Shown: positions 32,940 through 42,241 of the stretch, one piece after another
Layout: each line of letters begins with the position of its first letter
Numbering within the stretch: position 1 is the first letter of the stretch
Source: Marinirhabdus gelatinilytica
Lineage (GTDB): Bacteria; Bacteroidota; Bacteroidia; Flavobacteriales; Flavobacteriaceae
Assembly: GCF_003353425.1 (NCBI RefSeq)
Contig: NZ_QRAO01000001.1
Span: forward strand, 1,135,886-1,199,885
Length of the DNA stretch: 64,000 bases
Direction: 5' to 3'
Position numbers and translations under genes: made by a program
Notes under the pieces: generated by a model
What the model was told of the DNA's origin: nothing
What the model saw: only the letters and a program-made list of their open reading frames with translations
Database searches by the model: none

Positions 32940-34424
32940 ATGATGGAAAAAAATAGCCCATTGCATCTACAAGAAATTATTTTTGGTTCGCCAGATTCTG
33001 TAACCTCCCGTAGAATATCGAAGTGGGAGGATGACGGTATTGTACGAAAGATTGCTTCAAGAATCTATACGTCGAACTTTGAAGATACTCCAGAAGACAT
33101 CATCCAACGAAATATATTTCCCATTCTTGGCAACTTATACCCGGGCGCTGTATTAAGTCATCGCTCTGCATTTGAGTTTAAGCCTACAGCTAGCGGTCAA
33201 TTATTTGTAACGTACAAATACACCAAGAAAATAAAACTTCCCGGTATTACCATTCGGTTTATAGAAGGAGCGGGAGCGATTGATGGTGACACCTCCTTTT
33301 CGGGGGAACTAATGGTTTCACAACAGGAACGAGCACTACTTGAAAACTTACAGGTTTCCCGACAGACGGGTGCCGACTCCAAAACACTTGCGTATCCGCA
33401 GATAGAAGAAAAACTGGAACAGATTATCCGTGTTAATGGCGAGGATGAACTTAACGCCGTGCGTGACCGTACGCGTGAAATAGCTGAAGAGTTGGGGATG
33501 CATAAGGAGTTCGAAAAGCTTAATAAAATAATTAGTGCGCTATTGGCCACGCGATCTGCAAAGGAACTTAAATCGCCTGTAGCTGCTGCCAGAGCAGTTG
33601 GACTGCCTTATGACCCTGCGCGAGTGCAATTGTTTGAGATTCTTTTTAGAGAACTGAAACAACAGGAATTTAAGAATAGGGAAGAGCAAAATACAACGAC
33701 TCAGGCCTATCGCAATTTTGCTTTTTATGAAAGCTATTTTTCCAATTATATAGAGGGAACCGTTTTTGAAATAGATACTGCAAAACAAATCATTGCCACC
33801 CAGCAACCGTTGCCAGCCCGTAATGAAGATTCCCACGATGTATTGGGAACCTATCAGTTGGTTTCCAATAGGCAGGAAATGAAAATAATACCGTATTCGG
33901 GTGAAAACCTGCTTGACATCTTGCAGTACCGCCACGAGATATTATTGAGTGCGAGAACAGATAAAAATCCCGGTAAATTCAAGAATAAAAATAATCAAGC
34001 TGGTAACACATCTTTTGTAGAAATGGAACTGGTGCGAGGAACGCTACTGCAAAGTTTTGACTTTTATAAAGCACTTGTGCATCCTTTTGCAAAGGCCGCT
34101 TATATGATGTTTGTGGTAAGTGAGGTACATCCGTTCTTAGATGGAAATGGACGTATGGCGCGGGTAATGATGAATGCAGAATTGTCTAGCGCTGGTCATA
34201 CAAAAATAATTATACCCACCGTCTATAGGGAAGATTATTTGGGTGCATTACGCAGGCTGACCAGGAACAACGACCCAAAAGTATATATCCGAATGCTGGA
34301 AAGAGCCCAAGCGTTTAGTCATACGATTTATGGTAGCGATATGGATGCGATGGAAGCTATCTTAAACCAAAGCAATGCCTTTAAAGAAAGTAACGAAGGG
34401 GTTTTGAAGATAATAGAAAAATAA
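32940..34424 (+). CDS. AbiEi-like wHTH plus Fic domain protein
   Basis: 494 aa. The first about 100 residues form a winged-helix AbiEi-type domain (ITSRRISKWEDDGIVRKIASRIY-like helix-wing, then VLSHRSAFEF). The C-terminal half is a Fic AMP-transferase: motif HPFLDGNGRMAR at about 397-408, and the inhibitory helix motif S-x3-E-G (SNYIEG, about 268-273) on its N-terminal side, so it is self-inhibited (class II). It probably AMPylates a target and autoregulates through the repeats upstream. It lies 27 bp before the DUF262 gene. Confidence 0.88.
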   Translation: MMEKNSPLHLQEIIFGSPDSVTSRRISKWEDDGIVRKIASRIYTSNFEDTPEDIIQRNIFPILGNLYPGAVLSHRSAFEFKPTASGQLFVTYKYTKKIKLPGITIRFIEGAGAIDGDTSFSGELMVSQQERALLENLQVSRQTGADSKTLAYPQIEEKLEQIIRVNGEDELNAVRDRTREIAEELGMHKEFEKLNKIISALLATRSAKELKSPVAAARAVGLPYDPARVQLFEILFRELKQQEFKNREEQNTTTQAYRNFAFYESYFSNYIEGTVFEIDTAKQIIATQQPLPARNEDSHDVLGTYQLVSNRQEMKIIPYSGENLLDILQYRHEILLSARTDKNPGKFKNKNNQAGNTSFVEMELVRGTLLQSFDFYKALVHPFAKAAYMMFVVSEVHPFLDGNGRMARVMMNAELSSAGHTKIIIPTVYREDYLGALRRLTRNNDPKVYIRMLERAQAFSHTIYGSDMDAMEAILNQSNAFKESNEGVLKIIEK

Positions 34425-34451
34425 TAACTTGTTTAAAATTTAAAAATAAGA

Positions 34452-36719
34452 ATGGGATCAACATCAAGTAACGCTCAGAATAGAGAATTAGCCGATTGGT
34501 ATAGAAAAATAAAAAACGGAAATATAAAATTACCACGTTTTCAAAGGATGGAAGCTTGGGATAGAGGAAGAATAGAAAGCTATCTTGAAACAATCGTCCA
34601 AAATTTACCGATTGGGATAACACTAATCTTGAATGTGGGTTCTCAAGAAAAATTTATTTCACGATACATTAGCACAGCGGAACCTGAAACTGAAGATAAA
34701 GTAACTGAGCATCTTCTTGACGGACAACAACGATTAACGTCGTTTTGGAGAGCATTAAATAATAATTACGAATCAGAGACATATTTCGTTTATTTTCCTG
34801 AGTTTGAAGATTACGACGATTATCCTTATAATGATGAAATAACGATATTCTGTCGTACTCGTTATCTGAAAAAAGGGCAGAAGTACCCACTATGGGCAGA
34901 TTCACCAAAGCAGTCTTTGAAACGCGGATTCGTACCAACTCATTTATTTAGACCAGAGGAAATTCAATCTGAAATTGATTCTTGGATTGACGAAGCTACA
35001 AAACATTTAGAACCCAAAGATTCTGAACCTGATGCACTTTCAAAGTTTAAAAAATATACAAAGTTTCAAAAAGACCTTACATTAAGAATAAACAAGTTAA
35101 GAGAAACTATTGCACATTTTAATTTGCCATATCTTTCCTTACCCGAATCAACGCCAAAAGACATAGCATTGCAAGTATTTATAAATATGAATACAAACAG
35201 CAAGCCGTTATCTATTTACGATATCATAGTTGCTGAAGTAGAAAGTGAAATGAAAAGCTCACTACACGACTTACAGGCTAACTTAGATATAAAACACCCA
35301 AAATTAAAAGACTATTTTGAACTTGAGTTTTTAATTTTAGCCACATCGGCATTATTACAAGATAAATTACCTAATCATAGGGGAATGGCAGAAATGGATA
35401 AATCCATACTTGTTTCAAATTGGGATACTTTAGAAAACTGCTTGGGTAGAATGGCAGAATTTATGGAATCCCAAGGTATTTATGATAAAGCAAGATTACC
35501 AACAAATGCAGTTCTATCAGTTATATCTGCGGCATTTTCACAAATTCCCGAAAGTGGTGATTTAGCTGGAAAAGGAGAAATCCTTCTTAAGAAATATCTC
35601 TGGTCTTCATTTTTTACCAATAGATATGAAAATTCAGCCGCTTCAAGGGCTTTTCAAGATTTTATAAATTTGAAAAGAGTATTGAATGATAAATTGAAGG
35701 AAAATTCCGAGCCATACACGGAAAAGGATATTCCTGTATTGAACAGAAAATTATATCCATTAGTAGAGAAAGAAGAACTATGGACTATTGATTGGCCTAA
35801 GAGAGTAAATATTCGTGCAAGAGCAATACTTGCAATTTCAACTTATTTAGGAGGCTACGATTTTGCAGATGGAAAACCAGTATCAAGGAAGAATATAAAA
35901 AAGAGGGAATACCATCATATATTTCCTGATGCATTGCTTTCTGAAGCTGAGATAGACGGTGATGTTGCATTAAATTGTGCTTTAATTACAGGAAAAACAA
36001 ACAGAAATATAGGGCGCAAAGACCCTTTGAAATATTTATCTGAAAGATATGATTGGGCTGAAAGAGAAATTGTACATAGTAGGTTGAGCAGCCATCTAAT
36101 ACCTATTGAAGAGCTTGCAAATGGCGGATATGAAGGTCTCGAAAAAGAGGAAAGACTATCCAAGATTTATGAAGATTATGAATCTTTCTTAGAAAAACGT
36201 GCAGATTATGTTATGTCTGCAATTGAAGCTCTCGTTTCGGGAAAACAAATCTATGCGGATGCGATTATAAAAGATGATTTCAAACTTCCCCCAGCATTGG
36301 AAAATTTGAACAAAGAAATTGAACAGATAGAAATTTCAATTAGAGATTTAGTTAATGAGAGATTATTAGCAGTAAGCGATAATCCATTTTACCAGTTTGT
36401 CCCTGAAAGAACAAGACAAAGTGCAGAAGGAAAAATAAATTCTCATATAAAAAAGTTTCCAGGAGAAAGTTTAAACAATTATCAGTCATTCAGAAAAAAG
36501 TTAAATTTTTTTACTCTTGGGGAGTTTAAAGATTTAATCATCAAAAAAGACTGTTGGTCACAATTTGAAGATACTTTTAAATCTAAACCAAACTTAGAAA
36601 ATAGATTTAATCAATTGTTCACTTTACGGAATCAGATTGCTCATAATAATGACCTCAATGATATTTTAGTTAAGGACGGTGAGGCAGCGATAATGTGGTT
36701 TAAAAGTATTTTGAATTAA
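34452..36719 (+). CDS. DUF262/DUF1524 (GmrSD-like) protein with HEPN-like C-terminus
   Basis: 755 aa. N-terminal ParB-like DUF262: KLPRFQRMEAWDRGRIESYLETI and LLDGQQRLTSF (DGQQR at about 90). Central DUF1524 HNH: EYHHIFPDALL (about 486) and ALNCALITGKTNR. The last about 150 residues resemble a Swt1-type HEPN domain and carry RNQIAH (R726-x4-H731), the RNase motif R-x4-6-H. GmrSD-type proteins cut modified phage DNA. Its partner is the Fic protein upstream. Roles are inferred. Confidence 0.88.
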   Translation: MGSTSSNAQNRELADWYRKIKNGNIKLPRFQRMEAWDRGRIESYLETIVQNLPIGITLILNVGSQEKFISRYISTAEPETEDKVTEHLLDGQQRLTSFWRALNNNYESETYFVYFPEFEDYDDYPYNDEITIFCRTRYLKKGQKYPLWADSPKQSLKRGFVPTHLFRPEEIQSEIDSWIDEATKHLEPKDSEPDALSKFKKYTKFQKDLTLRINKLRETIAHFNLPYLSLPESTPKDIALQVFINMNTNSKPLSIYDIIVAEVESEMKSSLHDLQANLDIKHPKLKDYFELEFLILATSALLQDKLPNHRGMAEMDKSILVSNWDTLENCLGRMAEFMESQGIYDKARLPTNAVLSVISAAFSQIPESGDLAGKGEILLKKYLWSSFFTNRYENSAASRAFQDFINLKRVLNDKLKENSEPYTEKDIPVLNRKLYPLVEKEELWTIDWPKRVNIRARAILAISTYLGGYDFADGKPVSRKNIKKREYHHIFPDALLSEAEIDGDVALNCALITGKTNRNIGRKDPLKYLSERYDWAEREIVHSRLSSHLIPIEELANGGYEGLEKEERLSKIYEDYESFLEKRADYVMSAIEALVSGKQIYADAIIKDDFKLPPALENLNKEIEQIEISIRDLVNERLLAVSDNPFYQFVPERTRQSAEGKINSHIKKFPGESLNNYQSFRKKLNFFTLGEFKDLIIKKDCWSQFEDTFKSKPNLENRFNQLFTLRNQIAHNNDLNDILVKDGEAAIMWFKSILN

Positions 36720-36796
36720 GGAATATTAAAAATTTACATATTACACGAAAAGAATTTTTAGGTTACAATTACAAAGGTATAAAAGTCTTCCCAAGG

Positions 36797-37675
36797 TTGG
36801 ATTTGCTTAGGGTTTACAAAACTATTGGCCGGTCAACCAATACCATAATTCGCAATACAGAAAACTGTATTTTTTGTGGCGATGAACTGAAAACAAACAA
36901 TAAGACACATTCTCATTTAATACCGGAATTATTCGGTAAAAACTCCAGCCGAAATAATTTTGAGTGTGACAGTTGCAATGAACTATCGGGCAAATGGGAA
37001 AGTTCTGTAGGCACTTTTTTAACACCTATTAGGATTGTAAGTAGAATAAAAAACAAAAGAGGTAAAATCCCTAAGTTTAAGTCGAGGCTGGATGGGTTTG
37101 ATTATCCAACGGAAATTTATGTTGATGAATCTGGCATATTCAAAGGGAAACTGGCTACAATGGATGATTTTCAACTACAAGCAGATGGTTCAGGTAGATT
37201 GGTTTTTAGGTTGGGTAGGACAAATCCTTTTCATATTTACAAGGTGTTCTTAAAAATAGCCCTTTCATTAATGCCGGAAGAGGTATTAAAAAAGGAAAGC
37301 TGGATGAAGCAACATCTTTTTAGAGAAGAAGTTGACAAGCAACTATTTCCTTGTATGTATCAAATATTTACGGACGAGATTATTTTTCCAACACCTATAT
37401 TTGAATTGAAACGACTTTCCGTACATCATAAATATCATCCACAATACCTTTTGATTGCTTACTTTGGCAAGACAATGGTTGAAATTATATTACCCATTAA
37501 AAAGCCGAAAAAAAAGATTGTTATTAATATGCCACCTATCTTAGAAATTCAGAGTGTAAGGCAACGCTACGAAGTTGAAAAGATAGACTTATGTGCTACT
37601 GAAAACGCAAAATGGGATATGACTTTTAACTTTCAATTAAAGAATAAAGGTAAAGAAGTTGATTTTTCAGTATGA
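36797..37675 (+). CDS. HNH endonuclease family protein (HNH_5-like)
   Basis: About 292 aa. The zinc-finger nuclease core CIFCGDELKTNNKTHSHLIPELF and CDSCNE gives C-x2-C, H-x2-P and C-x2-C at residues about 24-64. The rest is of unknown fold. The frame starts with TTG at 36797 and stays open upstream to 36704 without any ATG, so the true start is unclear or the 5' end is lost. It lies 77 bp after the DUF262 gene in the same orientation. Confidence 0.72.
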   Translation: MDLLRVYKTIGRSTNTIIRNTENCIFCGDELKTNNKTHSHLIPELFGKNSSRNNFECDSCNELSGKWESSVGTFLTPIRIVSRIKNKRGKIPKFKSRLDGFDYPTEIYVDESGIFKGKLATMDDFQLQADGSGRLVFRLGRTNPFHIYKVFLKIALSLMPEEVLKKESWMKQHLFREEVDKQLFPCMYQIFTDEIIFPTPIFELKRLSVHHKYHPQYLLIAYFGKTMVEIILPIKKPKKKIVINMPPILEIQSVRQRYEVEKIDLCATENAKWDMTFNFQLKNKGKEVDFSV

Positions 37676-37774
37676 CTGTTAATGCCACGAAACTTTAAAA
37701 GTTAACATCGATTCTTCGCCTGCATAATTTCTTAAATAAATCGATATATTATAATTTAAGTATAACTGGGAGAT

Positions 37775-38488
37775 TTATTTAAGCTCAACAATTTCTTCTG
37801 AACGATTATCAAAAAAGAATACTCGGTCAAATCGTTTTCGCGAAAGCATAGAACCATCCAACAGGTCAAATCGAAATCCAGATGATCTATGACCTATGCC
37901 AGCAATGATAACGAGCCATTTTTCATCAATGTCAATGGGATAGGTGGGAACTAAATCTGACTTCTTGTCAATATGTTTCTGCACTTGTTCATAGTCTGCT
38001 GGCTTGACAAGTAAAGCACCTGATGATTGCCAATTGCTCCAAGTTGTATCAGATTGAACTGTCAAACTATCAATGTACTTATTTTCAACTTTGAGTCTGT
38101 GAGTGGAAACCCTAAAATTTCGTGTTTTATTTACTTGATAAATATCGTTGACCATATTAAAAAGCATATCCACATAGGATTGTTTTGAATGTTCCCTGTC
38201 CATAGGGGTTCTGGAATACCTAAAAGATACCTGTATATCCACTCCAATTTCTTCTTCAAATCGTTTTCGGGCAGAGTCTATAATTTGTTGCCTGTATCGC
38301 TCTATTTTCTTGTGCTCTCCATCTATATATCTGGTATGTTCGATAGCGATTTTCTTTTCTAAGGTCTTTGCAATAAAGTCAGGAGTTTCATTTTCACTTA
38401 AACTTGTAAAATAGATTCCGTGATCTTTATTTGAAATAAATCTTTCAATTTGGCTTCGCTCAATCGCTTTTGTTGAAGGTCTTGTCAT
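37775..38488 (-). CDS. Protein of unknown function, 237 aa, in defence block
   Basis: No family recognised. Near the N-terminus NETPDFIAKTLEKKIAIEHTR resembles a PD-(D/E)xK-like core (PD, then E-x-T), followed by a long helix and RYSRTPMDREHSK. The C-terminus is beta-rich with IIAGIGHRSSGFRFD. It is transcribed convergently with the HNH gene, and just after the integrase gene on the same strand (41 bp). Nuclease function is a guess. Confidence 0.5.
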   Translation of the reverse strand: MTRPSTKAIERSQIERFISNKDHGIYFTSLSENETPDFIAKTLEKKIAIEHTRYIDGEHKKIERYRQQIIDSARKRFEEEIGVDIQVSFRYSRTPMDREHSKQSYVDMLFNMVNDIYQVNKTRNFRVSTHRLKVENKYIDSLTVQSDTTWSNWQSSGALLVKPADYEQVQKHIDKKSDLVPTYPIDIDEKWLVIIAGIGHRSSGFRFDLLDGSMLSRKRFDRVFFFDNRSEEIVELK

Positions 38489-38529
38489 TTAATATTAAGA
38501 ATCATATTGAAGTCAGATCAATAATTAAA

Positions 38530-39861
38530 TTAGAAATTCACCACACTATCCAAAGCATCATCTGCATCTTTGTGTATAAAATTTGCTTGATAGTTCAGCG
38601 TTGTTTTTAAATCACTATGACGATATAATTTTTGAAGCATCAGTGGATGAATTTTATCTCCTGCAATATTCCCAAAGGTATGGCGCGCGATGTGGTTAGA
38701 TAGATTTTTGTCTATGTTGCACAATATGGCAAGTCTTTTCAGATATTTATTGAATAATTTGGTTGCGTTACGTTTTTTTTTGAAAACTTCCTCTTCATTA
38801 GTCGGGTCAACTTCTTTTAAAAATGGAAATACATACCCATTATTTTCGTCTCTGTGATTTTTGTAAAGTTCTAAGATTTTGGCAGCCTTTTCAGGAATTT
38901 TTAAACTAACTGGCTTTTCATTTTTATCCATTGTATAGATGAGCCTTTCATCAATGAAGTCAGACCATCTTAGCTCTACAGCGTCAGATATTCTCACACC
39001 GGCAAAATAGAAAGCTACCAGCCATACATTCTTTGTATGCCAGATAGAAGTATCTGGATCTAAGTTGACAATTTCGAGACGCTCAACTTCCTCTATTGTG
39101 AGCCCTATTTTATGACCAGAACTAATCCGAATTTTTTCTTTCTCACCACCAAAGGGATAATACTTAACATCAACTACACCATCCTTAATAGCCTTATTAA
39201 ATAGTGTACGGATAAATATAAGTTGATTAGTGATTGTACGGTTTTTTTGCTCCAGATAAACTGTACAGAAATCTTTATACTTATCTAAAAACGATTCGGA
39301 AATATCTTGAAATTTCAGTGATTTCTTTTTCTTGAAATGCTTCACAGAGTCTATAAACAAATGCGTTCCTTTTCTTCCTTTACTCACTCGCTCTTTACGC
39401 CTATTTTTAATAGTAAGGATAACTTCATCTTGAGTTTTGGCGGTATCCAGATTTAAGAATTCTTCTAAATTGTAGAGAATAGATAATTCAGATTTTGCCA
39501 CAGAATAAATACCTTTTTCATATTTATTCTTGACCCTCTCTGAAGCTACTGTAAAGAAAGATTTTGAACCACCAGCTCCTTTAAGCTTTTGCTTGACCTG
39601 TTTTGTGGTAAGTTCCTTTTTGGAATCAAAATAAATATCGTTTGCTTCAGTTAGTTTTTTCAGTAAGAAATTGTTGAGTTTTTTTGAATTGGGGTGCGTT
39701 CTTTTTACTCTCCCAGTTATTTTGTCCCAATCTTTTTCCAGCACATACTGTCCAGTAAATTTATAGTTTGTTTTATAATTTTCACTAATTCTTAGGGCAA
39801 GTGGAGCCGTTCCATCTTTCCTTTCTTTATTTTTACGACGAACAATCTTGATACTTGCCAT
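38530..39861 (-). CDS. Tyrosine recombinase (phage-integrase SAM-like), element integrase
   Basis: About 443 aa from the ATG at 39861, chosen over an upstream TTG at 39888 because MASIKIVRRKNKERKDGTAPL is the typical Arm-DNA-binding start of Bacteroidota integrases. A phage-integrase SAM-like core follows, then the catalytic domain: first Arg in AGVRISDAVELRW, HIARHTFGN (H-x2-R) and nucleophile Tyr region YRHSDLKTTLNYQANF. It catalyses integration and excision at the adjacent tRNA 3' end (40036-40078). Confidence 0.95.
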   Translation of the reverse strand: MASIKIVRRKNKERKDGTAPLALRISENYKTNYKFTGQYVLEKDWDKITGRVKRTHPNSKKLNNFLLKKLTEANDIYFDSKKELTTKQVKQKLKGAGGSKSFFTVASERVKNKYEKGIYSVAKSELSILYNLEEFLNLDTAKTQDEVILTIKNRRKERVSKGRKGTHLFIDSVKHFKKKKSLKFQDISESFLDKYKDFCTVYLEQKNRTITNQLIFIRTLFNKAIKDGVVDVKYYPFGGEKEKIRISSGHKIGLTIEEVERLEIVNLDPDTSIWHTKNVWLVAFYFAGVRISDAVELRWSDFIDERLIYTMDKNEKPVSLKIPEKAAKILELYKNHRDENNGYVFPFLKEVDPTNEEEVFKKKRNATKLFNKYLKRLAILCNIDKNLSNHIARHTFGNIAGDKIHPLMLQKLYRHSDLKTTLNYQANFIHKDADDALDSVVNF

Positions 39862-39911
39862 AATGGTAAATGTGCTTGTAGAATACAAAGATAATTAAAA
39901 ACTACAAAAGG

Positions 39912-39933
39912 GGTACAGAATAGGTACAGAATA
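39912..39933. repeat. Tandem 11-bp repeat upstream of integrase
   Basis: GGTACAGAATA occurs twice in perfect tandem (39912-39922, 39923-39933), between the integrase start and the attachment fragment. Arm-type integrase or Xis sites often look like this. Function inferred from position. Confidence 0.6.
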
Positions 39934-40035
39934 ATTTGGTTTTAAACGACTTCATTTAATATAAAAAATTATTAAAATACTGATAATCATATTATTTGTA
40001 GTTGTTTGTTAAGTAGAGGTGTATATTACCTCCAA

Positions 40036-40078
40036 GCTCATAACCCGAAGGTCACTGGTTCGAGTCCAGTTCCCGCTA
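40036..40078 (+). other. 3' fragment of a tRNA-Met(CAT) gene: attachment site
   Basis: The last 43 nt of a tRNA: anticodon loop CTCATAA, stem CCCGA, variable AGGTC, T-stem ACTGG-TTCGAGT-CCAGT, and acceptor strand TCCCGCT with discriminator A. The 5' half is missing: the sequence to its left (TATTACCTCCAAG) cannot pair. CCC in the anticodon stem fits an initiator-type tRNA. The upstream dyad GAGGT-GTATATT-ACCTC (40016-40032) may be an integrase core site. This is the displaced end of a tRNA gene used as integration target. Confidence 0.85.
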
Positions 40079-40089
40079 CTAGCAAGGCC

Positions 40090-40122
40090 AAGGCTTCACA
40101 CAATTGTGGAGCCTTTTTTTGT
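40090..40122 (+). terminator. Terminator of the disrupted tRNA gene
   Basis: An 11-bp stem (AAGGCTTCACA / TGTGGAGCCTT, one G-T pair) around CAAT, followed by a T-run. It follows the tRNA fragment directly, as expected for original chromosome downstream of a tRNA gene. The rest of 40123-40249 contains no gene. Confidence 0.85.
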
Positions 40123-40249
40123 GGGCTGGATACAACATCGGGACAACAATGGGTTTGTTTTCTTTACCTAATTTTGTAGCCTTTAGTTTATTCGGCATAA
40201 AAACTACTATACCTAACCAATGTTTGTTGCATTTTAATTCCGTTTCCTT

Positions 40250-41230
40250 TTACACGAAGACAGAAGCGCTATACTTATTCAAATAGTCCAGCGGCGTCAT
40301 ATCTGTAAATTTTCTGAAGACATCCCGAAACGCTTTTGGGTCTGAGTAACCCACTTCGTACATTACTTCATTGATTGTTTTTCGGCCTTTTTCCAGTTCT
40401 TTTTTTGCGGCTTCTACTTTTACCCTTTGGTGGTATTCTACCACGCTATTGGATGTTGCTTGTTTGAAGCGGCGTTCAAAAGTCCGTCTGCTCAAAGCTA
40501 CTTTTTCAGATAAATCGTTTACCGCAATTTTATCTTTGAAGTGTTCTTCAATATAATTTTGTGCTTGTAATACCTTATCATCTTTATGTGTTTTTTGTCC
40601 TGCAAAAATCATAAATGGCGATTGACTGCTTCGGTCTATGTCTATCATAAAACCTTTGGCAGCCATAATGGCTGTTTCACGACCAGCATATTTTTCAATC
40701 AAGTAAATGATGAGATTGGTAAAAGCATACGCACCACCACTGGTATAGATGCCATCCGCTTCAGTCACTATTTTTTCATCGGTTAAAACAACGTTGGGAA
40801 ATAATTCCCTAAATTGATTTGCAGAAGCCCAATGGGTAGAACACGGTTTCCCGTCCAATAATCCTGTGGATGCCAGGAAAAATGAAGAGATACACAAGCT
40901 CACCAATGCGGCACCATCTTTATAGTGATGAATTAACCACGGAATTAAGTCACTATTTTCCTTTAAGCTTTCTTCAAAATCTGAATGAATCGCAGGAAGG
41001 ATTATCAAGTCGGTTTTTGTGATGTCACTAATCAATTTCTCAGGAACAACGGGAAACAATCCTGCATTCGCACTCGGTGTTTTTGATACCCCAACAAGGT
41101 CAATCTTAAATAATTTCTGATGCCCAGATTGTTTTGAAAACTCATTGGCCCACGTTAATATTTGGTGGGTGCCTGCGACATTCACTACACTTATATGGCC
41201 TTTTGGAATTAAAATAGATACGTGTTTCAT
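40250..41230 (-). CDS. GlxA-type AraC family regulator
   Basis: About 326 aa from ATG at 41230. The longer frame opens at 41278, but MKHVSILIPKGHISVVNVAG is the family start. The N-terminal DJ-1/PfpI-like domain (LVSLCISSFFLASTGLLDGKPC, STHWA) is followed by two AraC HTH motifs (IAVNDLSEKVALSRRTFERRFKQATSNS and VMYEVGYSDPKAFRDVFRKFTDM). It probably senses a small ligand and controls the neighbouring VOC genes. Confidence 0.93.
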   Translation of the reverse strand: MKHVSILIPKGHISVVNVAGTHQILTWANEFSKQSGHQKLFKIDLVGVSKTPSANAGLFPVVPEKLISDITKTDLIILPAIHSDFEESLKENSDLIPWLIHHYKDGAALVSLCISSFFLASTGLLDGKPCSTHWASANQFRELFPNVVLTDEKIVTEADGIYTSGGAYAFTNLIIYLIEKYAGRETAIMAAKGFMIDIDRSSQSPFMIFAGQKTHKDDKVLQAQNYIEEHFKDKIAVNDLSEKVALSRRTFERRFKQATSNSVVEYHQRVKVEAAKKELEKGRKTINEVMYEVGYSDPKAFRDVFRKFTDMTPLDYLNKYSASVFV

Positions 41231-41368
41231 TTGTTTTTTATTTGGCTTAACGAAAGATATAAAAAGGTTTTGTCGCAATCAACCCCTGATATTGACGTAA
41301 TTACACCCGAAGAACCTTAAGTATCTATATTATCTTTGAATAACCAATAGATAAATAATAGATGTACT

Positions 41369-41776
41369 ATGAGATCAATATGGATCAATCTTCCCGTAAA
41401 GGACCTTGAGAAATCAACTACTTTTTTTAAGGAAATAGGATTTAAACAAAACCCTAATTACAACCGAAGCGATGGAGCAAGTTTCCTTTTAGGGGAAAAA
41501 GAAATCGTGATGATGCTCTTTCCCGAAGAAACCTTTAAGAATTTCACCTACAACGAAATAGCCGACACCAATAAAGGAACCGAAGTCTTATTGAATATCG
41601 ATGCCCAGAGCAAGGAAGAAGTAGATGAAATGGCAAAAACGGTAAAAAAGGCAGGGGGGAAGATCTTTGCAAAACCTGAACTATCTGAAGGTTGGATGTA
41701 TGTTTTTGGCTTCGAAGACCTTGATGGCCATCGATGGAGTATGTTGTATATGGACTTTAAAAAAATCAAGAAATAG
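41369..41776 (+). CDS. VOC/glyoxalase-fold protein
   Basis: 135 aa. Two beta-alpha-beta-beta-beta units: INLPVKDLEKSTTFFKEIGFK and GTEVLLNIDAQSKEEVDEMAK..., ending in WMYVFGFEDLDGHRWSMLY, the typical GYMFGFEDPDGH region of PhnB/glyoxalase-like proteins. The substrate is unknown. It is 138 bp downstream of and divergent from the GlxA-type regulator. Confidence 0.9.
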   Translation: MRSIWINLPVKDLEKSTTFFKEIGFKQNPNYNRSDGASFLLGEKEIVMMLFPEETFKNFTYNEIADTNKGTEVLLNIDAQSKEEVDEMAKTVKKAGGKIFAKPELSEGWMYVFGFEDLDGHRWSMLYMDFKKIKK

Positions 41777-41802
41777 TTAACAACAATAAAAATGTAATAA
41801 GT

Positions 41803-42189
41803 ATGAAAGCAAATCCAGTAGTATGGTTCGAGATCTATGTAAACGATTTACAGCGAGCCAAGAAATTTTATGAAACCGTTTTTAAAACTGAATTAAGCGA
41901 ACTACCCCCGCCCGATACCAAAAACGAAATACAAATGCTGTCTTTCCCAATGGAAATGAACGGCGAAGGAGCGGCTGGCACCCTTGTTAAAATGAAAGGC
42001 ATTGAACCTAGTGCAGGTGGCACACTTGTCTATTTTAGAAGTAACGATTGTGCAAACGAAGAAAGCCGAATAGAAGCAGCTGGTGGCAAAGTAGTTCAGT
42101 CAAAACAATCGCTTGGTGACTATGGGTTTATGGTGCTGGCAGAAGATACCGAAGGCAATATGTTTGGGATTCATTCTCAAAATAAATAG
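41803..42189 (+). CDS. VOC/glyoxalase-fold protein, second copy
   Basis: 128 aa. VWFEIYVNDLQRAKKFYETVFK at the N-terminus and VLAEDTEGNMFGIHS at the end are VOC signatures; a GEGAAGTLVKM insert and FRSNDCANEESRIEAAGG lie between. It follows the first VOC gene by 26 bp, so they share a transcript. Likely small-molecule detoxification, not demonstrated. Confidence 0.9.
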   Translation: MKANPVVWFEIYVNDLQRAKKFYETVFKTELSELPPPDTKNEIQMLSFPMEMNGEGAAGTLVKMKGIEPSAGGTLVYFRSNDCANEESRIEAAGGKVVQSKQSLGDYGFMVLAEDTEGNMFGIHSQNK

Positions 42190-42241
42190 TATTCCACTGG
42201 CAGAAATACACACTAGGACCCGCTCCACTCATTAAAAAGTT

